A DNA stretch of 64,000 bases from Neonectria sp. B-13. Taxonomy: Eukaryota > Ascomycota > Sordariomycetes > Hypocreales > Nectriaceae. Shown here in pieces: positions 22,929-34,329 of this stretch. Within the stretch, counting starts at the first letter, position 1. Each line of letters starts with the position of its first letter. The notes beneath the pieces were generated by a model. It made no database searches. It had not been told where the DNA came from and saw only the letters and a program-made list of their open reading frames with translations. Both the position numbers and the translations under genes were made by a program. Location of the stretch: positions 496,001 to 560,000 of the forward strand of contig NOKP01000019.1 of assembly GCA_002682825.1 (NCBI GenBank), in the 5' to 3' direction.

Positions 22929-24229
22929 TCACAGCTCGTTCAACCATGGGCGCATAGCCTCCCAGCTGTAGGGCCAGACAGCCCACAAAGGATGGCACAT
23001 CCCATGATGTCCTCTGACTTTCGGTTTCAATGGCGAGATGAACAAGAATATGGAGCAAATGTAGCAGGCCTTCTTACTACAGCCAAAGTAGGAAAGTTTC
23101 GGGGCGAGAGACGGCTCAGCCTCATACCGCATGAGGAGCTGCATTTCGCAGTGGCTTGGGAGCATCCGGAGGCACTCAATTTTGAACCGATCTCTCCTCT
23201 TAATCCAAACCCCAGGTATTTCCTTGGATGGACTTTCCGAGATGTTCAGCTGTTCCATGCCTTCTGTAAACTGGGAACCGTGTTACCGCAAAGCGTGACT
23301 GGAGCAGGCGGCGGAAGCAGGAGGAAATTGATGGAGCGGAAATTAGGAAGCAGCTGTGCAATTTGGCAGATAGTCTTCACATTGGTAATAGGCCTAGCTA
23401 GGATTTGCCACTTCTTCGGGGTCAGGAAAGGGTCGGCGGAGGGGATCGTCCGACTGAGGATTTGAAGAGTACCTTCTGGTGACCCAATGGCAGCGGCAGC
23501 CCGCTCCACGATCTCTCGTCTTCGATATTTTATTCCTGTCGGCTTTGTAATGGCGGGCTGCCAAACCTCAAAGAGGACCAGATCACGGAGAAGATTTGTG
23601 GCAGATTGAGAACATGGTGCATGTTTCTGAGAACAGCAGCCTAGAGGACAGTCGAGTTGCGGAGCTTGCTGTTCCCGGGGATGGAAATCAGGAGAGCGAT
23701 ATGACAGGCCCTTGATCGCCTTGGCTGCATCCTGAATGCAGTAGTCAACGCGACTTTCACTGTAGTCGATTGTGTCTCGCAGGAAAGAGCGGCAGAGCTC
23801 AGCAGAGTCAGATCGTAAACGGTCTGGTTTCCTAGCATTGGTACGCACCGTTCAGACGCTGCACTGCGATCGCATACCGTCAACCCTAATAGCAAAGAAT
23901 TTCGTCAGCTGAGACAGGTAATCCTCATCGTTCGCGATGAAATCGTCGTTGCGAACGATGTCAATCTCGACGGAATCCTCCTTCTCTCTCAAGGCAATGG
24001 CGGTAACATGTTTACCACCCTTTGTATGAGCAAGAAGCTCACAGATGTTATCAAAGAACTTCTCACAGAAGGTATCATCGCTGGGTGTCAAGGGCTCGGC
24101 ATCGAGGCTTGATGCATCGCCATCAGCATCACCTTCGGTGTCGTAGTCGTCACCAAAGCCGGTCGGAGAATGACCAGGCTGCTGCGGTTCGTTCGACGTT
24201 GTGATTGTGTAAGGGTTCAGATAGGACAT
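22929..24229 (-). pseudogene. OTT_1508-like deaminase, decayed
   Basis: The gene starts with an acidic N-terminal region (MSYLNPYTITTSNEPQQ...) at 24229. An in-frame TGA at 23852-23854 interrupts it, after which the same frame continues to a TAG at 23246-23248; a frame change of one base then leads to MLPSHCEMQLLMRYEA and YFGCSKKACYICSIF. The HxEMQLL block and the SKKACYIC Cys pair are the zinc and active-site blocks of the fungal OTT_1508-like deaminases, a cytidine-deaminase-fold family found in accessory genome regions. In this copy a Cys stands where family members usually have Ala in HAE. The stop plus frameshift indicate a pseudogene. Confidence 0.7.
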
Positions 24230-25658
24230 AACATGAGATGCCCAGACGACCTGAGCGAAATCGTTCGTCGTTGCGGACTTTTAGGCTCCATAGCACCTCG
24301 TGGGTTGACCTGAGGTGTCAAACGCAGAGTTGTATCCCAACAGGAGGAGTGTTGGGTCGATATGGATCATATGGCACCACTGCATAATGCCCGCCCTGAT
24401 TGCTGGTCCATTTGCATTCGCCCCAATGCTCTGCGACAAGGACTGCCAATATACTCCGGGATGAGGCCTAAGGACACCGACTTCATTCGACTTGGCCTGA
24501 ATTGCATCCGCGGCAAAATGCTGGCGACGGCGAAGACGATGATATCATCAATGATCAACATAGACTCAGCAAATGATTCGAAAGAGTCTCACGACATCAG
24601 GCAGGGCGTGCACTGGCTTGGGCATACCCCCTGCCCTTTATCGCTCAATTGCAACACTATAACATTGAGGATCTATTCATTCAGGCTACAATTAGAACCT
24701 CCAGATGAATTTACATCTTCTGAGTTGGTTCTCAAATTATGACCTTGCTTTCCGCAAGTGCCGCATCGTCGAATGCTTGCTGCTGCCCTTCTCGAACGAC
24801 CATTACTTTACCACATTTCTTGAGCTCCCTACTGATGAACATTCTTCTGAGCTAGAAGATCATGAGCCTCCCCTACTTCAAGGACCCCTCCTTGTCGTAC
24901 ATGTGTTCTTTTTGCCCTCCAGCGTTTTCTTAGTGTCTCATTCGCCGTTCGGAGTGACTTGCCTTCAGTATGGAGGAGGGCTACCTCGTGCATCATTGTT
25001 GCCCCCCCTTCGAAGTCTGGTCAACAGCTCCAACAATTGGTATCAGAGAGCTTCCTTGATGACGGATAATTCAATTTTTAACATATGCAGACTGCGAGAG
25101 GGTTTCTACCGGGTTGCGTGGTGTCAAAGAGACCCAAGGGTCGGTCCCTTCTGGAGGCAGTCCAGTCGGTGTTGGAGTCCGTAACTTAATATCCAGCATT
25201 GGTAGGACTACCTGAGGATCGTGAGGGACCAAATCGGCCCCTCTGAACCCAGCTTTAATGTTGGATTCGGTGACAATAGAAGAGAAGACATCTTTGAAGG
25301 TACTTCATCAGCTCTTCAATCTTACGACCGTTTGGGGCAGGGCCGGGTGGTTGAATACAGCACCAAGCAGGGGATCCTAGCCGGGCCATTTTTTCTTCAT
25401 GTATTAGAGGAGATGTGCCGAATCAGATCGATTTGGACCAAGTATAAGGGAATTCAGATGAAGTTTGAAGGAAGAGAGCACAAGAAATCTGGCTGAAAGA
25501 TCCACTTATCTTGGTTGACGGTCTCCTAAACGTACGCGAGATTGTTGCTAACTGTGCTATCACCGGACAGAGCTTCAGACTCAACATTTTATTCTTGGAC
25601 AGTCGGCGTTTCAAGTTCAGCCTGTTCATCCTGTTCATCCTTCCCAAGTCTTCAATTC
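24230..25658. other. Probable retroelement debris, no gene recognised
   Basis: Open stretches on both strands have no recognisable domains. At 25034-25046 the sequence ATTGGTATCAGAG directly follows CTCCAACA. This resembles the junction of an LTR end (..CAACA) with a primer-binding site of the TGGTATCAGAG type seen in many LTR retrotransposons. Sequence upstream (about 24760-25033) could be an LTR and downstream a leader, but no second LTR is visible. Confidence 0.4.
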
Positions 25659-28178
25659 TTACTTGCTAAGACCAAACTGCTCACCAGTCCAACCGTAAGC
25701 TCTAGTCAGTCTCCGACCATAGCGTCTAGCTACCACAAATGGCAGCTTGCCACTCGGATGCGGCTCGTGAAAGTGAATACTTCCTAGACAGTCAGACGTG
25801 ACAGGCGAGAACTGCCACACGGACCCGTAGAGCTTCTGCGCTCCGAATCCAACCGACGTCAAAGCATGCACAAAGTGACTCCACGGGATTTCTCCAGGCG
25901 TTGACTTAACGGCAGGATCGAAGAACAAAGTACGGAAGACTTTGAGCGCGCGATTGTCAACTGCGAAAAACGGCCGGGTTGCCGTGTCTTCCTGATGACC
26001 GACCTCGACACTCTCTGATGCCTCTGCGTCTTGGCCGGGGGCGCCTCGAGTCTTGATCTTGGCTTTGAAGGGCTCCGGCTCTGAACGATCCATTGATACC
26101 TTCGAGGATGGGCCGTCCCTTGATCCGAAATAAAAGGGTGAAAGCGGCTGTTCTGTAGGAGGAGTTGCCACGACATTTTGACCCGCTAATGGCTCGACCC
26201 ATTCCGGCGTCCGTTGCAGGAGACGAGCCTGTGAATAAAGCCCCTGCACAGCAGGTGCTTGCGATTTCCCAAGCTTTGCATGCAGCAAACGGTCGACACT
26301 GGCCCAGAATACATCGAGGTTCCGCTCCGCTCGTCGCAGCGTCTCCACATTCTCCTTCGTACGACGTTTGTCGATGGGGTACGTGAACCTCCCAGGCAGC
26401 GGTTCTCCGAATCTCGCAGTTTTCCCGAGATTGGCGTCGTTGAAGGCTGCGAGGATCAGAGCCCACGGTTTGCACTTTTCGGCATAGTCCTTCTCGAGAT
26501 CTGATTCGAGGTCCACGGCTGCCGAATCGAAGTTTTGGGCCCAGGGCTGGTATATCTCGAGTTGATGGAGACACTGGGATTGAATGGAAAGATTGCCGAT
26601 GATTTTGGCCACGTGGAATGAGATGAGGTCTCTTGCTGCTGGCTCGGCTTCCAAGAGACGTTCTAGTTCGTCAACCACATTGGAAAGTCTAAAGAGAAAG
26701 AGTTTATGGCCGTCCTCCCAGAGTATCCGGAGCAGATGCTTAAGATTCTCCTCGATCTTGGACATCTTGATACCCTTGGACACAATCTGAATTTTGGACG
26801 AAGTGGGATCCATTGGGGGAACCCGAGCATAGAACCTTCGCATCGGCGGAGACGCCACGACGGTCTGCTTCAGCTGCGCCAAAGGGCCTTTCACAGCTTG
26901 ATTGAGGAAGTGGCGAAAGCGCAGAAGCGCGAGTAGATACTCCCGAGGGAGATCTTTCAGGGGTGAAATATCTGCGGCGTACTTTCTTTGGAGGTCCACC
27001 AACATCTTACTCTGTTGATGGAGCTCGGAGAAAGTCTCCAGCTCAAAGTATCCCTCAACAAGGACATTGCCAATCACCCGCGTCCAGAAAAGCGCTTCTT
27101 GGCCCGGGACAAGAGTCGGGTGAGGCCGACCGCCTGTGTCCTTGATCATCTCTTGTCGATGTTCTTTGCCCTCTACCAGGTGCTGATGAAAATAATGAGG
27201 ATCCTCACGCAAGGACCAGAGGTGATCTTCTGCCGCCCGTGTCTTGGCCGCGAGCAAGGATTCGACCTTTTCTAGTTCAAATTTGGCCGGGACTCGGTAA
27301 GGCGCTGCGGCGGCCATGGCCGCCAACGACTCAAATCCCTGCGATTCGACTTCTGTCTTCACAGGAGGCTCTGGCTGGATGGGATACGCGTCGCTGCCCA
27401 GTTGAGCGTTCGGGATGTCATGGAGGATGACTTGGCAGCAGTTGACAAGAAACCCCATCAGTGCGCCTTGGGCTTTGAGCACGACAATACCATCAGCCGG
27501 GGCGAACTGTTTACGGGTATGCATCCAGTCAAATGCGTCCGGATGATCATCCCATGCAAGCAGGCTTCCGTACTCAGAGCCATCTGTAACTCCATGCAAT
27601 ATCATCGTGTAGTCGTTCAAAAACGGGCGCTCGATGGCGTCGCTCACTATGCCCAGGTGCATAGCCTCCAGATCAGCAGCTGCGAAGCTAGATGGAACCT
27701 CACGTCCTCGTGCATTGAGAAGCAGCAGAAGCGGCTGCGTCTGGGAGAGGTCCTCCTGGTTGATATAAGGCCACATGTAAGAGCCAGTGCTTTTGCTGCC
27801 TTGAGCCTGCCATTGTCTTCCCTTTTGTCGAAATGCCGCAAAGTCCGGTCGGTGGCCAGCCGGCATGTCTGGCCATGCTTTTGACAGGATACTAAGTCTT
27901 TGCTTGGTGGTTTTCTTGACCCATCTTTTCCGTATCATCGACTCGTGCCTTTCAAGGACAGTATTTAAAATCCTGTAATTGCGGAATATCTCCGGTCCTC
28001 TTTTCTTGGCTTCATCAAGAATTTCGGCTGCAGACGGTAGTTTTGGAGCAGGGAGGCCCAACGAGGCAAAGAAGTTAGCTGGGTCGGAATAGAAGTCGTC
28101 GGTAGGAGGAGTTTCTTGGTCTGAGTCTGCATCATCTTGAGTAACGAATGCAGGATCATAGTTGGGTCCGAGCTCCAT
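25659..28178 (-). CDS. Large fungal protein with HicA-like C-terminus
   Basis: A single uninterrupted frame of 839 residues from ATG 28178 (context AAAATGG). After an acidic N-terminus it has ETYRILN-type sequence (FRNYRILNTVLERHESMIRK), KAWPDMPAGHRPDFAAFRQ, YMWPYINQEDLSQ and ADLEAMHLG, blocks I recognise from a widespread family of long fungal proteins that expand in accessory regions. A long helical middle follows (about 280-620) and a low-complexity linker. The last ~80 residues read SHFVHALTSVGFGAQKLYGS, IHFHEPHPSGK and GRRLTRAYGW, which resembles a HicA-type mRNA-interferase fold (conserved His in the HEPHP strand). The function is unknown; an RNA-related role is inference from that end only. 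It is intact among decayed neighbours. Confidence 0.65.
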   Translation of the reverse strand: MELGPNYDPAFVTQDDADSDQETPPTDDFYSDPANFFASLGLPAPKLPSAAEILDEAKKRGPEIFRNYRILNTVLERHESMIRKRWVKKTTKQRLSILSKAWPDMPAGHRPDFAAFRQKGRQWQAQGSKSTGSYMWPYINQEDLSQTQPLLLLLNARGREVPSSFAAADLEAMHLGIVSDAIERPFLNDYTMILHGVTDGSEYGSLLAWDDHPDAFDWMHTRKQFAPADGIVVLKAQGALMGFLVNCCQVILHDIPNAQLGSDAYPIQPEPPVKTEVESQGFESLAAMAAAAPYRVPAKFELEKVESLLAAKTRAAEDHLWSLREDPHYFHQHLVEGKEHRQEMIKDTGGRPHPTLVPGQEALFWTRVIGNVLVEGYFELETFSELHQQSKMLVDLQRKYAADISPLKDLPREYLLALLRFRHFLNQAVKGPLAQLKQTVVASPPMRRFYARVPPMDPTSSKIQIVSKGIKMSKIEENLKHLLRILWEDGHKLFLFRLSNVVDELERLLEAEPAARDLISFHVAKIIGNLSIQSQCLHQLEIYQPWAQNFDSAAVDLESDLEKDYAEKCKPWALILAAFNDANLGKTARFGEPLPGRFTYPIDKRRTKENVETLRRAERNLDVFWASVDRLLHAKLGKSQAPAVQGLYSQARLLQRTPEWVEPLAGQNVVATPPTEQPLSPFYFGSRDGPSSKVSMDRSEPEPFKAKIKTRGAPGQDAEASESVEVGHQEDTATRPFFAVDNRALKVFRTLFFDPAVKSTPGEIPWSHFVHALTSVGFGAQKLYGSVWQFSPVTSDCLGSIHFHEPHPSGKLPFVVARRYGRRLTRAYGWTGEQFGLSK

Positions 28179-29327
28179 TTTCTCTTGGCGTGAAAATAAC
28201 GATCCTTAGGTCTAGTCAACGGTGGATGAAGGATAGAAATCACCTGGCTCGTGAGGTAATGTCTCTGGAGGTTGCAAGTGCGGGGCATTAAATACTTCTC
28301 AGACAGAAGAACCCAGCGGCCGCGATGACTAATGACAAGATGGCTAGATCAAGCCGAAAGGAGGGGAAATCCTAGGGATAAAAAGCAAGTAGATACACTA
28401 TTACAAGTTGGAAAAATTGCCTGAGGACTATATATTACACTATTTAATGGATAGTAATCATTTTAAGTATCAAATTAAAATATACTAGTAAGCTATAGTT
28501 CAGTTGGCAATTAAAGTCTTAATAGCTAATAGTTTATAGTTCTTTTATTATTAAATATAAGACAAGTCTAAAAGTTAAATGAAGTATTATTTTTTATTAT
28601 ATTATTAGAATTAAACATTTACTTTTCAATGATTTATATTTTTAATTGTATTATATTATCTTTTCTAGGACCCACACGGGTTGCAAAAATAAGCTTAAGG
28701 TACGACGTTAATGCGAACTATGTTACTGGGAAAGCTTACTGTATTCAAGTTATTAGGATTGATGATACTGGGTATAGCATCTTACTGTATTAACTGCTGT
28801 ATTCTTTCTCTACTGCAATGTCTTGATCTATCAGATGATATCAACTAAAGCTAAAAGATAATATAAATACTCGCGGCCGGCGTTTGCAAAAATATTGGGC
28901 CGTCAACAGAGCCTCCTTCTCAATGCCAACCAATTCTCGCATCTTGGCTGTAAAACGCCCACTTGAACTGGGACTGTCGTCCTCCATACTGTGTTGGTGA
29001 GGGTGACACGGGACAGCCAGCAGGAAAAGAGACATCCAACCGACTTGAATATGGTTGTAGCTAAGGGAGACGCAGTTTGTGTTTTGGATTATCGGTAGGC
29101 AAGGCAAAAGTCAATCAATTCGAATGCAATATTAAATCAGAAAAGACCATCAAATTGAGGCTAGTATGGTCAAAAGGAACTATCAAAAATTGACTGGAAA
29201 ATGGACATCTTTAGCTCTCGAATTCACTGCCTAAGCTGATGTCTCTGCTAACTTGCTTGTTGGATTCTATCAGTCCCTATTTCCCTTTAATCTTGGCTGA
29301 AATTGGCCCAATTGTTGAAAGAGGCCC
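28179..29327. other. Intergenic, partly AT-rich; dispersed repeat
   Basis: From about 28430 to 28670 the sequence is AT-rich like the left block, so it may be a mutated transposon piece. 28783-28870 is the second copy of the dispersed ~85-bp repeat also found at 15054-15135. No gene is supported. Confidence 0.5.
28783..28870 (+). repeat. Dispersed ~85-bp repeat, copy B
   Basis: Same orientation and overall order of blocks as 15054-15135, including a shared GTCTTGATCTATCAGATGAT and a following TATAAATA-like motif. Confidence 0.6.
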
Positions 29328-29765
29328 CTAGCCAATGAAAATACTGCAACGCCTGCACCTTATCCGGACCTCAATGTCTGCTGGCCCCAACACAATACTC
29401 TTGAGGCTTCCTGGCTTCATCTTCTTAAACTCAACGACCAGGACACTGTCAATTTTGTCCTCGACAATTGTACGAGCCAATAAAAGACCCACGGATCCAG
29501 TAGCGCAGGCGTTGCTCATGCTGACGATGGGAATTTTAGACATGCCAAACTGGTAGAAGACTCGTTGGCCAGATGTCGAGCCACCGTACGTAAAGCAGGC
29601 GACCCAGTGCTCAACATCGTCGTAGTTGATCTGTGCGTCGAGCATGGCCTTAACGCCAACCCCGTAACCCATTACCGGGTACTCACGCAACCCACGAGGC
29701 TTGATGAACTTGGTCATACCCACGCCAAATACGCAGGCTTCATTTTCAGGTGGTGCATTCACCAT
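29328..29765 (-). pseudogene. SCP-x-type thiolase, N-terminal fragment
   Basis: From ATG 29765 the frame reads MVNAPPENEACVFGVGMTKF, then IKPRGLREYPVMGYGVGVKA, YDDVEHWVACFTYGGSTSGQ, RVFYQFGMSKIPIVS and SNACATGSVGL, with the nucleophilic Cys of thiolases in NACATGS, ending after FKKMKPGSLKSIV. A full SCP-x/acetyl-CoA acetyltransferase-type thiolase has about 400-460 residues; only about 145 remain, and the sequence loses similarity after KPGSLK. These peroxisomal enzymes cleave 3-ketoacyl-CoA, typically with branched or sterol side chains. The next genes are remnants of related acyl-CoA chemistry. Confidence 0.75.
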
Positions 29766-30239
29766 TACAAAGGTTCGAAGTGTCGACTGTACTTGTTGAG
29801 GCCGACTTATCGACAATGAGATTACAATGGACTCAATTGTCTCTTTCGCACCTCCAAATCCATCGCTATAGACCAACAGCTATGTCCGAAGAGCGTCGGA
29901 ACCCTTTTGCATGATCAATCTGATTCTAGAAGGTTGAAAAGAGTGACTTGGTTATCTGCCTTGGGGTAGGCTGCCGGATCCCCTTGACTAGCTGTACTAT
30001 CGTTGCAGGCTAGGAGCGTAGCACCAACCCAACTATGCATGACGATGAAGCACATGAAGATGTGCAAAGACATGTTTGGCATAACTAAAGCAATGAAACC
30101 ATATCAACATGTCGACCCTGACACGGCGTAATTAGTCATTCACGACAATTTCACCGGATACACTCGTATGTCTCCAGATCTGTTACCAGGACGCAACTTC
30201 GAGACCCTCGTACTCCTGGGTTGCTCTCCAATCGGTGAT

Positions 30240-31330
30240 TTATTTACGGACATGTAAGTGCCCCTCGCCCCAAAGGCCTGAACGGGCTCTCATTTTCCGG
30301 ACCTCTGGAGAAACGATGCGATCGAGTTCTCCTTCTCCCTTGAAATAGTTTGGGGTTCAGCCGGCTGTTGAAGCAAAGACATTGGCTAGGGAAGCAACAC
30401 GTTGAGATCACTCCTCCTCACCGTCGACTGTGGCCTTGATGGTGAAGTTATATTGGTAGCTGTCGAAATCCTGCCCGTTCTTGCCATTGGCCTATGTCGT
30501 TGCTGCGTCATGGGCCATGATGTCGGCGATGTGGATCGCGGAGATATTTATATTTATCAAGTACAAGAAGTTGGACTGCCTGCACTTTGGTTGAGCCCAG
30601 GCCATAACAGCTTAGGTTACTCGTAGCTCATCATTCCATGGAGCGTAGTAACGTCCTTGTTCCACTTCTTGTTCAGCGAGAGTCCGTTGCGACCCTTGAC
30701 ATCTAGGTCAACTCGGCGAGCGGGGCTGTACAAGACCGGCTATTGTAGCCGGTGCTAAGGATCAGGGTATTGATCTTGTGCTCGTTATCGCTAATCTTGA
30801 CTCTGTCCTCGGCGATGTCAGTGACATGCAAGCCGTTTGTATCCACAAGCTTTGTGTTCGGTGCGTTGAGGGACTGCAGATATTCGTCGTGGAAACAGGG
30901 TCGTTTGCACCAGCCTAGATACCACGGTTTCAGTTTCTCGGACGTGATGGGGTTGGTCACGACGCCATTCACTCGTCTGCAGATGCTCTCTTATCGAGGA
31001 AGACCAAGATCATGGAGCTCACTAATATGCCTCTGAGTGTCATAGGGGGTCTGGCAGATTAAGTCTGGGGTACCTGACTGGGCAATGTATGAAGGCATCG
31101 TCGTCCATCCATCGCGAGCCAAATCAACGACCGGCTTATTAGCGGCGTTTGTCACAAGGGCGCTGAAGTCTTCTTGGCGATCCATCTGCCAGCCTGGCTT
31201 TGAGTGGATTTCCTTAGCCCACTCTGGAGAAGGACTGATGCTGTAGTGACTCTCTAGTGTTTCTTTGGAACTTGCAATGGGAGAACGCTTGGCAAGAAGA
31301 CGTGCTTTATGAGACCAAACAGAGTGCTTG
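30240..31330 (-). pseudogene. Flavin monooxygenase (Baeyer-Villiger type), C-terminal half
   Basis: Minus frames read PEWAKEIHSKPGWQMDRQEDF, VDLARDGWTTMPSYIAQSGTP, ELHDLGLPR, a TAA at about 30991, then KPWYLGWCKRPCFHDEYLQS, NTKLVDTNG, ILSTGYNSR, and after frame changes LSLNKKWNKDVTTLHGM, LLWPGLNQSAGSP and FASTAG. This is the order of the second half of fungal Baeyer-Villiger-type flavoprotein monooxygenases, including the LI(F/L)STG block of the second nucleotide-binding fold. The N-terminal FAD-binding half is absent. One in-frame stop and at least two frame changes show decay. The substrate is unknown. Confidence 0.75.
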
Positions 31331-31989
31331 AGATCAATACGATGTTACTATTCATTTGCGAATAGAGCGTGGCTGCATAATGCAGCTATAACGGCGCGTA
31401 AGCTTGGAGGGTGGGGAGAACACCCTGGCTATAACTTTCTTCCTCACCTGCCGATGATAGACTTGAATAGCCGCAGGTGGACAAGAGAAGCCTGAGCATC
31501 TCGAGTCATCCGACTACCGTATTTTCCTCATCTGGCATCTCTAGCATGGGTAATTCTGTGCTGGGCTTCTGGTAAAATGAACTTTATGCTTAGGGATTTT
31601 CAACACGACAATAGCAGTTTGCTTCTAGGTGATAACGAGCTGTAACTGCAGTGTCTAGAGCTGATCTCAACTAGCTACAGCGTGAAGATATTCCAGAACC
31701 CGGACTTGTATAAGCTTATCTTCAGATGGAACTTTGAAGACTTGGTGGTAGCTAAGGAGCAAAAATTGCTCTGCGTTTGACCAAAACAGAGACTTCCACA
31801 ATTGGTTCCTCGATCCTTCCCAAGTGCCGTTTACGCTGAGGTCTCAATTTCAGTTCCACAAAATCATTGACAACTTCGCATGAGACGTAAGGCAGCTGTT
31901 TCAATTCATCAAAGCCTAGAGGACCAGGATTGCATTAGATAATCACTACGGTGCAACGGAGCAGTAGAAATCACTTATTCCTGCTAGTA

Positions 31990-32290
31990 TCCGTGATGAA
32001 ATGAGAGCTACCTTTGGATTGACTAAGCTTGAACATGACGCAGCTTACATGGATATGACAGCGCGACCTATCACGCTTCCTTCGGGCGAACAAGGCTATA
32101 ACATAAACGGAAATAAGAAATGTCAAACGGGGATGCACACGGCCAACTACTGCGTTATCTTTGCTCGGACTTCTGGAATGGATGGGGATGTAAAGGGTAT
32201 CATAGCGTTCCTGGTACCTCGCGACTCTCCTGGCGTCACCGTCGCGCAGCTCAGTGTCTGCCACAGGCACAAGACAAAGAGATCGACGTG
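31990..32290 (+). pseudogene. Acyl-CoA dehydrogenase, internal fragment
   Basis: One frame reads FGLTKLEHDAAYMDMTARPI, GYNINGNKKCQTGMHTANYC, VIFARTSGMDGDVKGIIAFL and VPRDSPGVTV. This is the middle region of an acyl-CoA dehydrogenase of the type where the INGxKxxxTG strand and the VPRDTPGV block are conserved. Only about 95 of some 430 residues are left; the FAD-binding C-terminal helices and catalytic Glu region are missing. It fits with the thiolase and acyl-CoA ligase remnants as part of a former beta-oxidation-like pathway. Confidence 0.7.
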
Positions 32291-32529
32291 ATGGAGAGTC
32301 TACAAGCTTCAAAAAAAGGAAAATAAAATTCAGTAATGAGAAGCTCGTGAAATATTCTATCAGTCAGGTAGTGGACACTGTAAAAAGTATGAGAAGCCTA
32401 GTGTGCAGTTGACGCAGTCTAATTCAACTCAACTGGATTAACTTCCTGACATGGATGGGTTCTTCACTATTCGAAACGGGGATTACACTGAAGAGCTTAC
32501 AATGCAACTCAGTTCGAGCAACTCTGGTC

Positions 32530-34110
32530 TGGTAGACCTTTCGGAAACACGCCCAGAAATGTTTAGACTGAGTCTCCAGACAGCAACGAAGGCGGCAGCC
32601 GAGGTAGAGGCAGAGGCATAGGCAAAGAAGGCCTAAATATGGATGGCCTCCCTAGTATAGCCTTCTATTCAGCTGTGTTCAATACGTCGGCGCAGTTGGA
32701 AGGGACTGTTGCCACATCTAGGCTCCTTTCTTGCCGATGGCAGGAAGCCAGGAGCACTCACTTGTGCTTTTCTCACTCTACTACTTCATCTCCGCCGATA
32801 CGTTGCGGAATTTGGATCAGGATGATGCAAGGTACCTTGAGCAAAGGGGTTGCCTTCACTTGCAAACAAGCTGGCACTGGACGAACTTTTCCGCCAATAC
32901 TTCCTTCACGTCCATCCTATCCAACCCCTCATATCAATGAAGGCGACTTTTGAGCCACGTATAATGCACAACCGTGCGAAGCGGCATGGACTAGGCGTTT
33001 ACACCTCATTGTTCTCCAGGCAATAATCTTTGTAGCCTATTCTGTAAGATCATCTCCCAACGCAAGCCTGAAAGAGATTTAATACGTTGTGACCGAGGTT
33101 CGTCTCCAAAACAACACTCGAGCATCCAAGCATTTCTTCTGCTCAGCAGGCCCAGTCTATATTTTATTCTACAACCAAGGTAAGGCCAAATTCATGTCGC
33201 AGTATCGACTTACGCACAATCCTCTCACAATGCGTAGAGACTGTTCGATATAAACGAGCAGAGAGACCACGTTTGCAGCGCTCAGGTGGCACTCATTCTA
33301 GCCCCTACCATCTACGACAAGACAAACAGCCACTGGCTCAGCACTACGATTCAGTTCGCAAAGATGGCTGGTGTAGAGAAGTATTAAAGCACGAGTGATA
33401 GCCCTAAACGCAAAGTCACTCTCAAGCGCCTGTGGTGGTGTTGCATTCTTCGCGATAGGATCATGGCTCTTGGTCTACGGCGCTCTCTCCAAATCAAATC
33501 GTCTGACCTTGACTTTTCCTAGCCGGGGCTACTCGACAATGACATCAATGACGAGATTTCTTGTTCTGAAGTGTATGACCCGGAGACAAAGCCGGCGCTG
33601 GTGCAGCGAGCGGTTTCGCTATGTGAGCTTGCACTCGCAATGAATGACGTTCTTATCTTCTGCTACTTTCTAGAGCCCGAGATCGAGCCCAAGAGTCGTT
33701 ATCGCTGCTATCAAGAGTTCAGAGACTTGTTTCCCAGATTAGACGAGTGGCATTAGACAGCTGTGGTCAAATTCCAGATTCCGCCACGACTGCCAGGGGT
33801 GCAACAGTCCCTGACGCTTTTCGCGAATGTCCTCTATATCTCCTAGTCAGACATTCCCTACTGACTCTTCCAGGAGACGAGCGAGCTAATCGCGCGAACA
33901 GCACTACCAAAGCCTGTTTGAACTATGAAAATTTACATCTTGCCGCAAACCGCGATTCAAGAAACAATTGTCTTTATGAAACATGGCACGGGACGAAAAA
34001 TTCACAGATTCTCTTTGTAGTATCATACAGAACTCGTTGAGTTGAAAGAAAGTACTTAGCCAAATACTTGCCCAATACTTTGTAAGTTGCGCGACCTATT
34101 CTCCATGGAA
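32530..34110 (+). pseudogene. Fungal-specific transcription factor, decayed
   Basis: Frames in order give LRNLDQDDARYLEQRGCLHL, then (frame change) KLALDELFRQYFLHVHPIQP, later SAQVALILAPTIYDKTN, TIQFAKMAGVEKY, LKRLWWCCILRDRIMALGLR, a TAG, NDINDEISCSEVYDPETKPA, LVQRAVSLCELALAMNDVLI and FQIPPRLPGVQQSLTLFANV. These are the middle-homology-region blocks of Zn2Cys6 fungal regulators, including the RRLWW...RDR signature. No Cys6 zinc cluster is visible upstream, and stops and frame changes break it. It was probably the pathway regulator of the surrounding decayed cluster. Confidence 0.75.
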
Positions 34111-34329
34111 GTTTGCTCAGCAGATTCATCGTCTTGCTTTCTCATTGCTGCCGTTGATCTAGAAAATTTCGCAGTCGGGTCTGAAAGATGACGTCGGGGC
34201 TCAACGGGAAGACAGCGACTTGGGTGTCCTTTATGATATCCTGGAAGGGTTCGGCTCCCTCTACGAGATCACGGACAGTGTTCTTCAATGTGTACGTATT
34301 GAAGGCGGAGTATTCACCTTTCCCCTTTT

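Noticed and set aside
23246..23465. Plus-strand frame of 188 codons (22899-23465) as a gene
   Set aside because: The minus strand carries the deaminase motifs over the same interval.
25034..25046. A complete LTR retrotransposon starting at the TTGGTATCAGAG site
   Set aside because: No second LTR or gag/pol coding follows; only a possible LTR/leader junction is seen.
25957..26574. 205-codon frame within the 839-aa gene
   Set aside because: Low-complexity shadow in another frame of an intact large gene.
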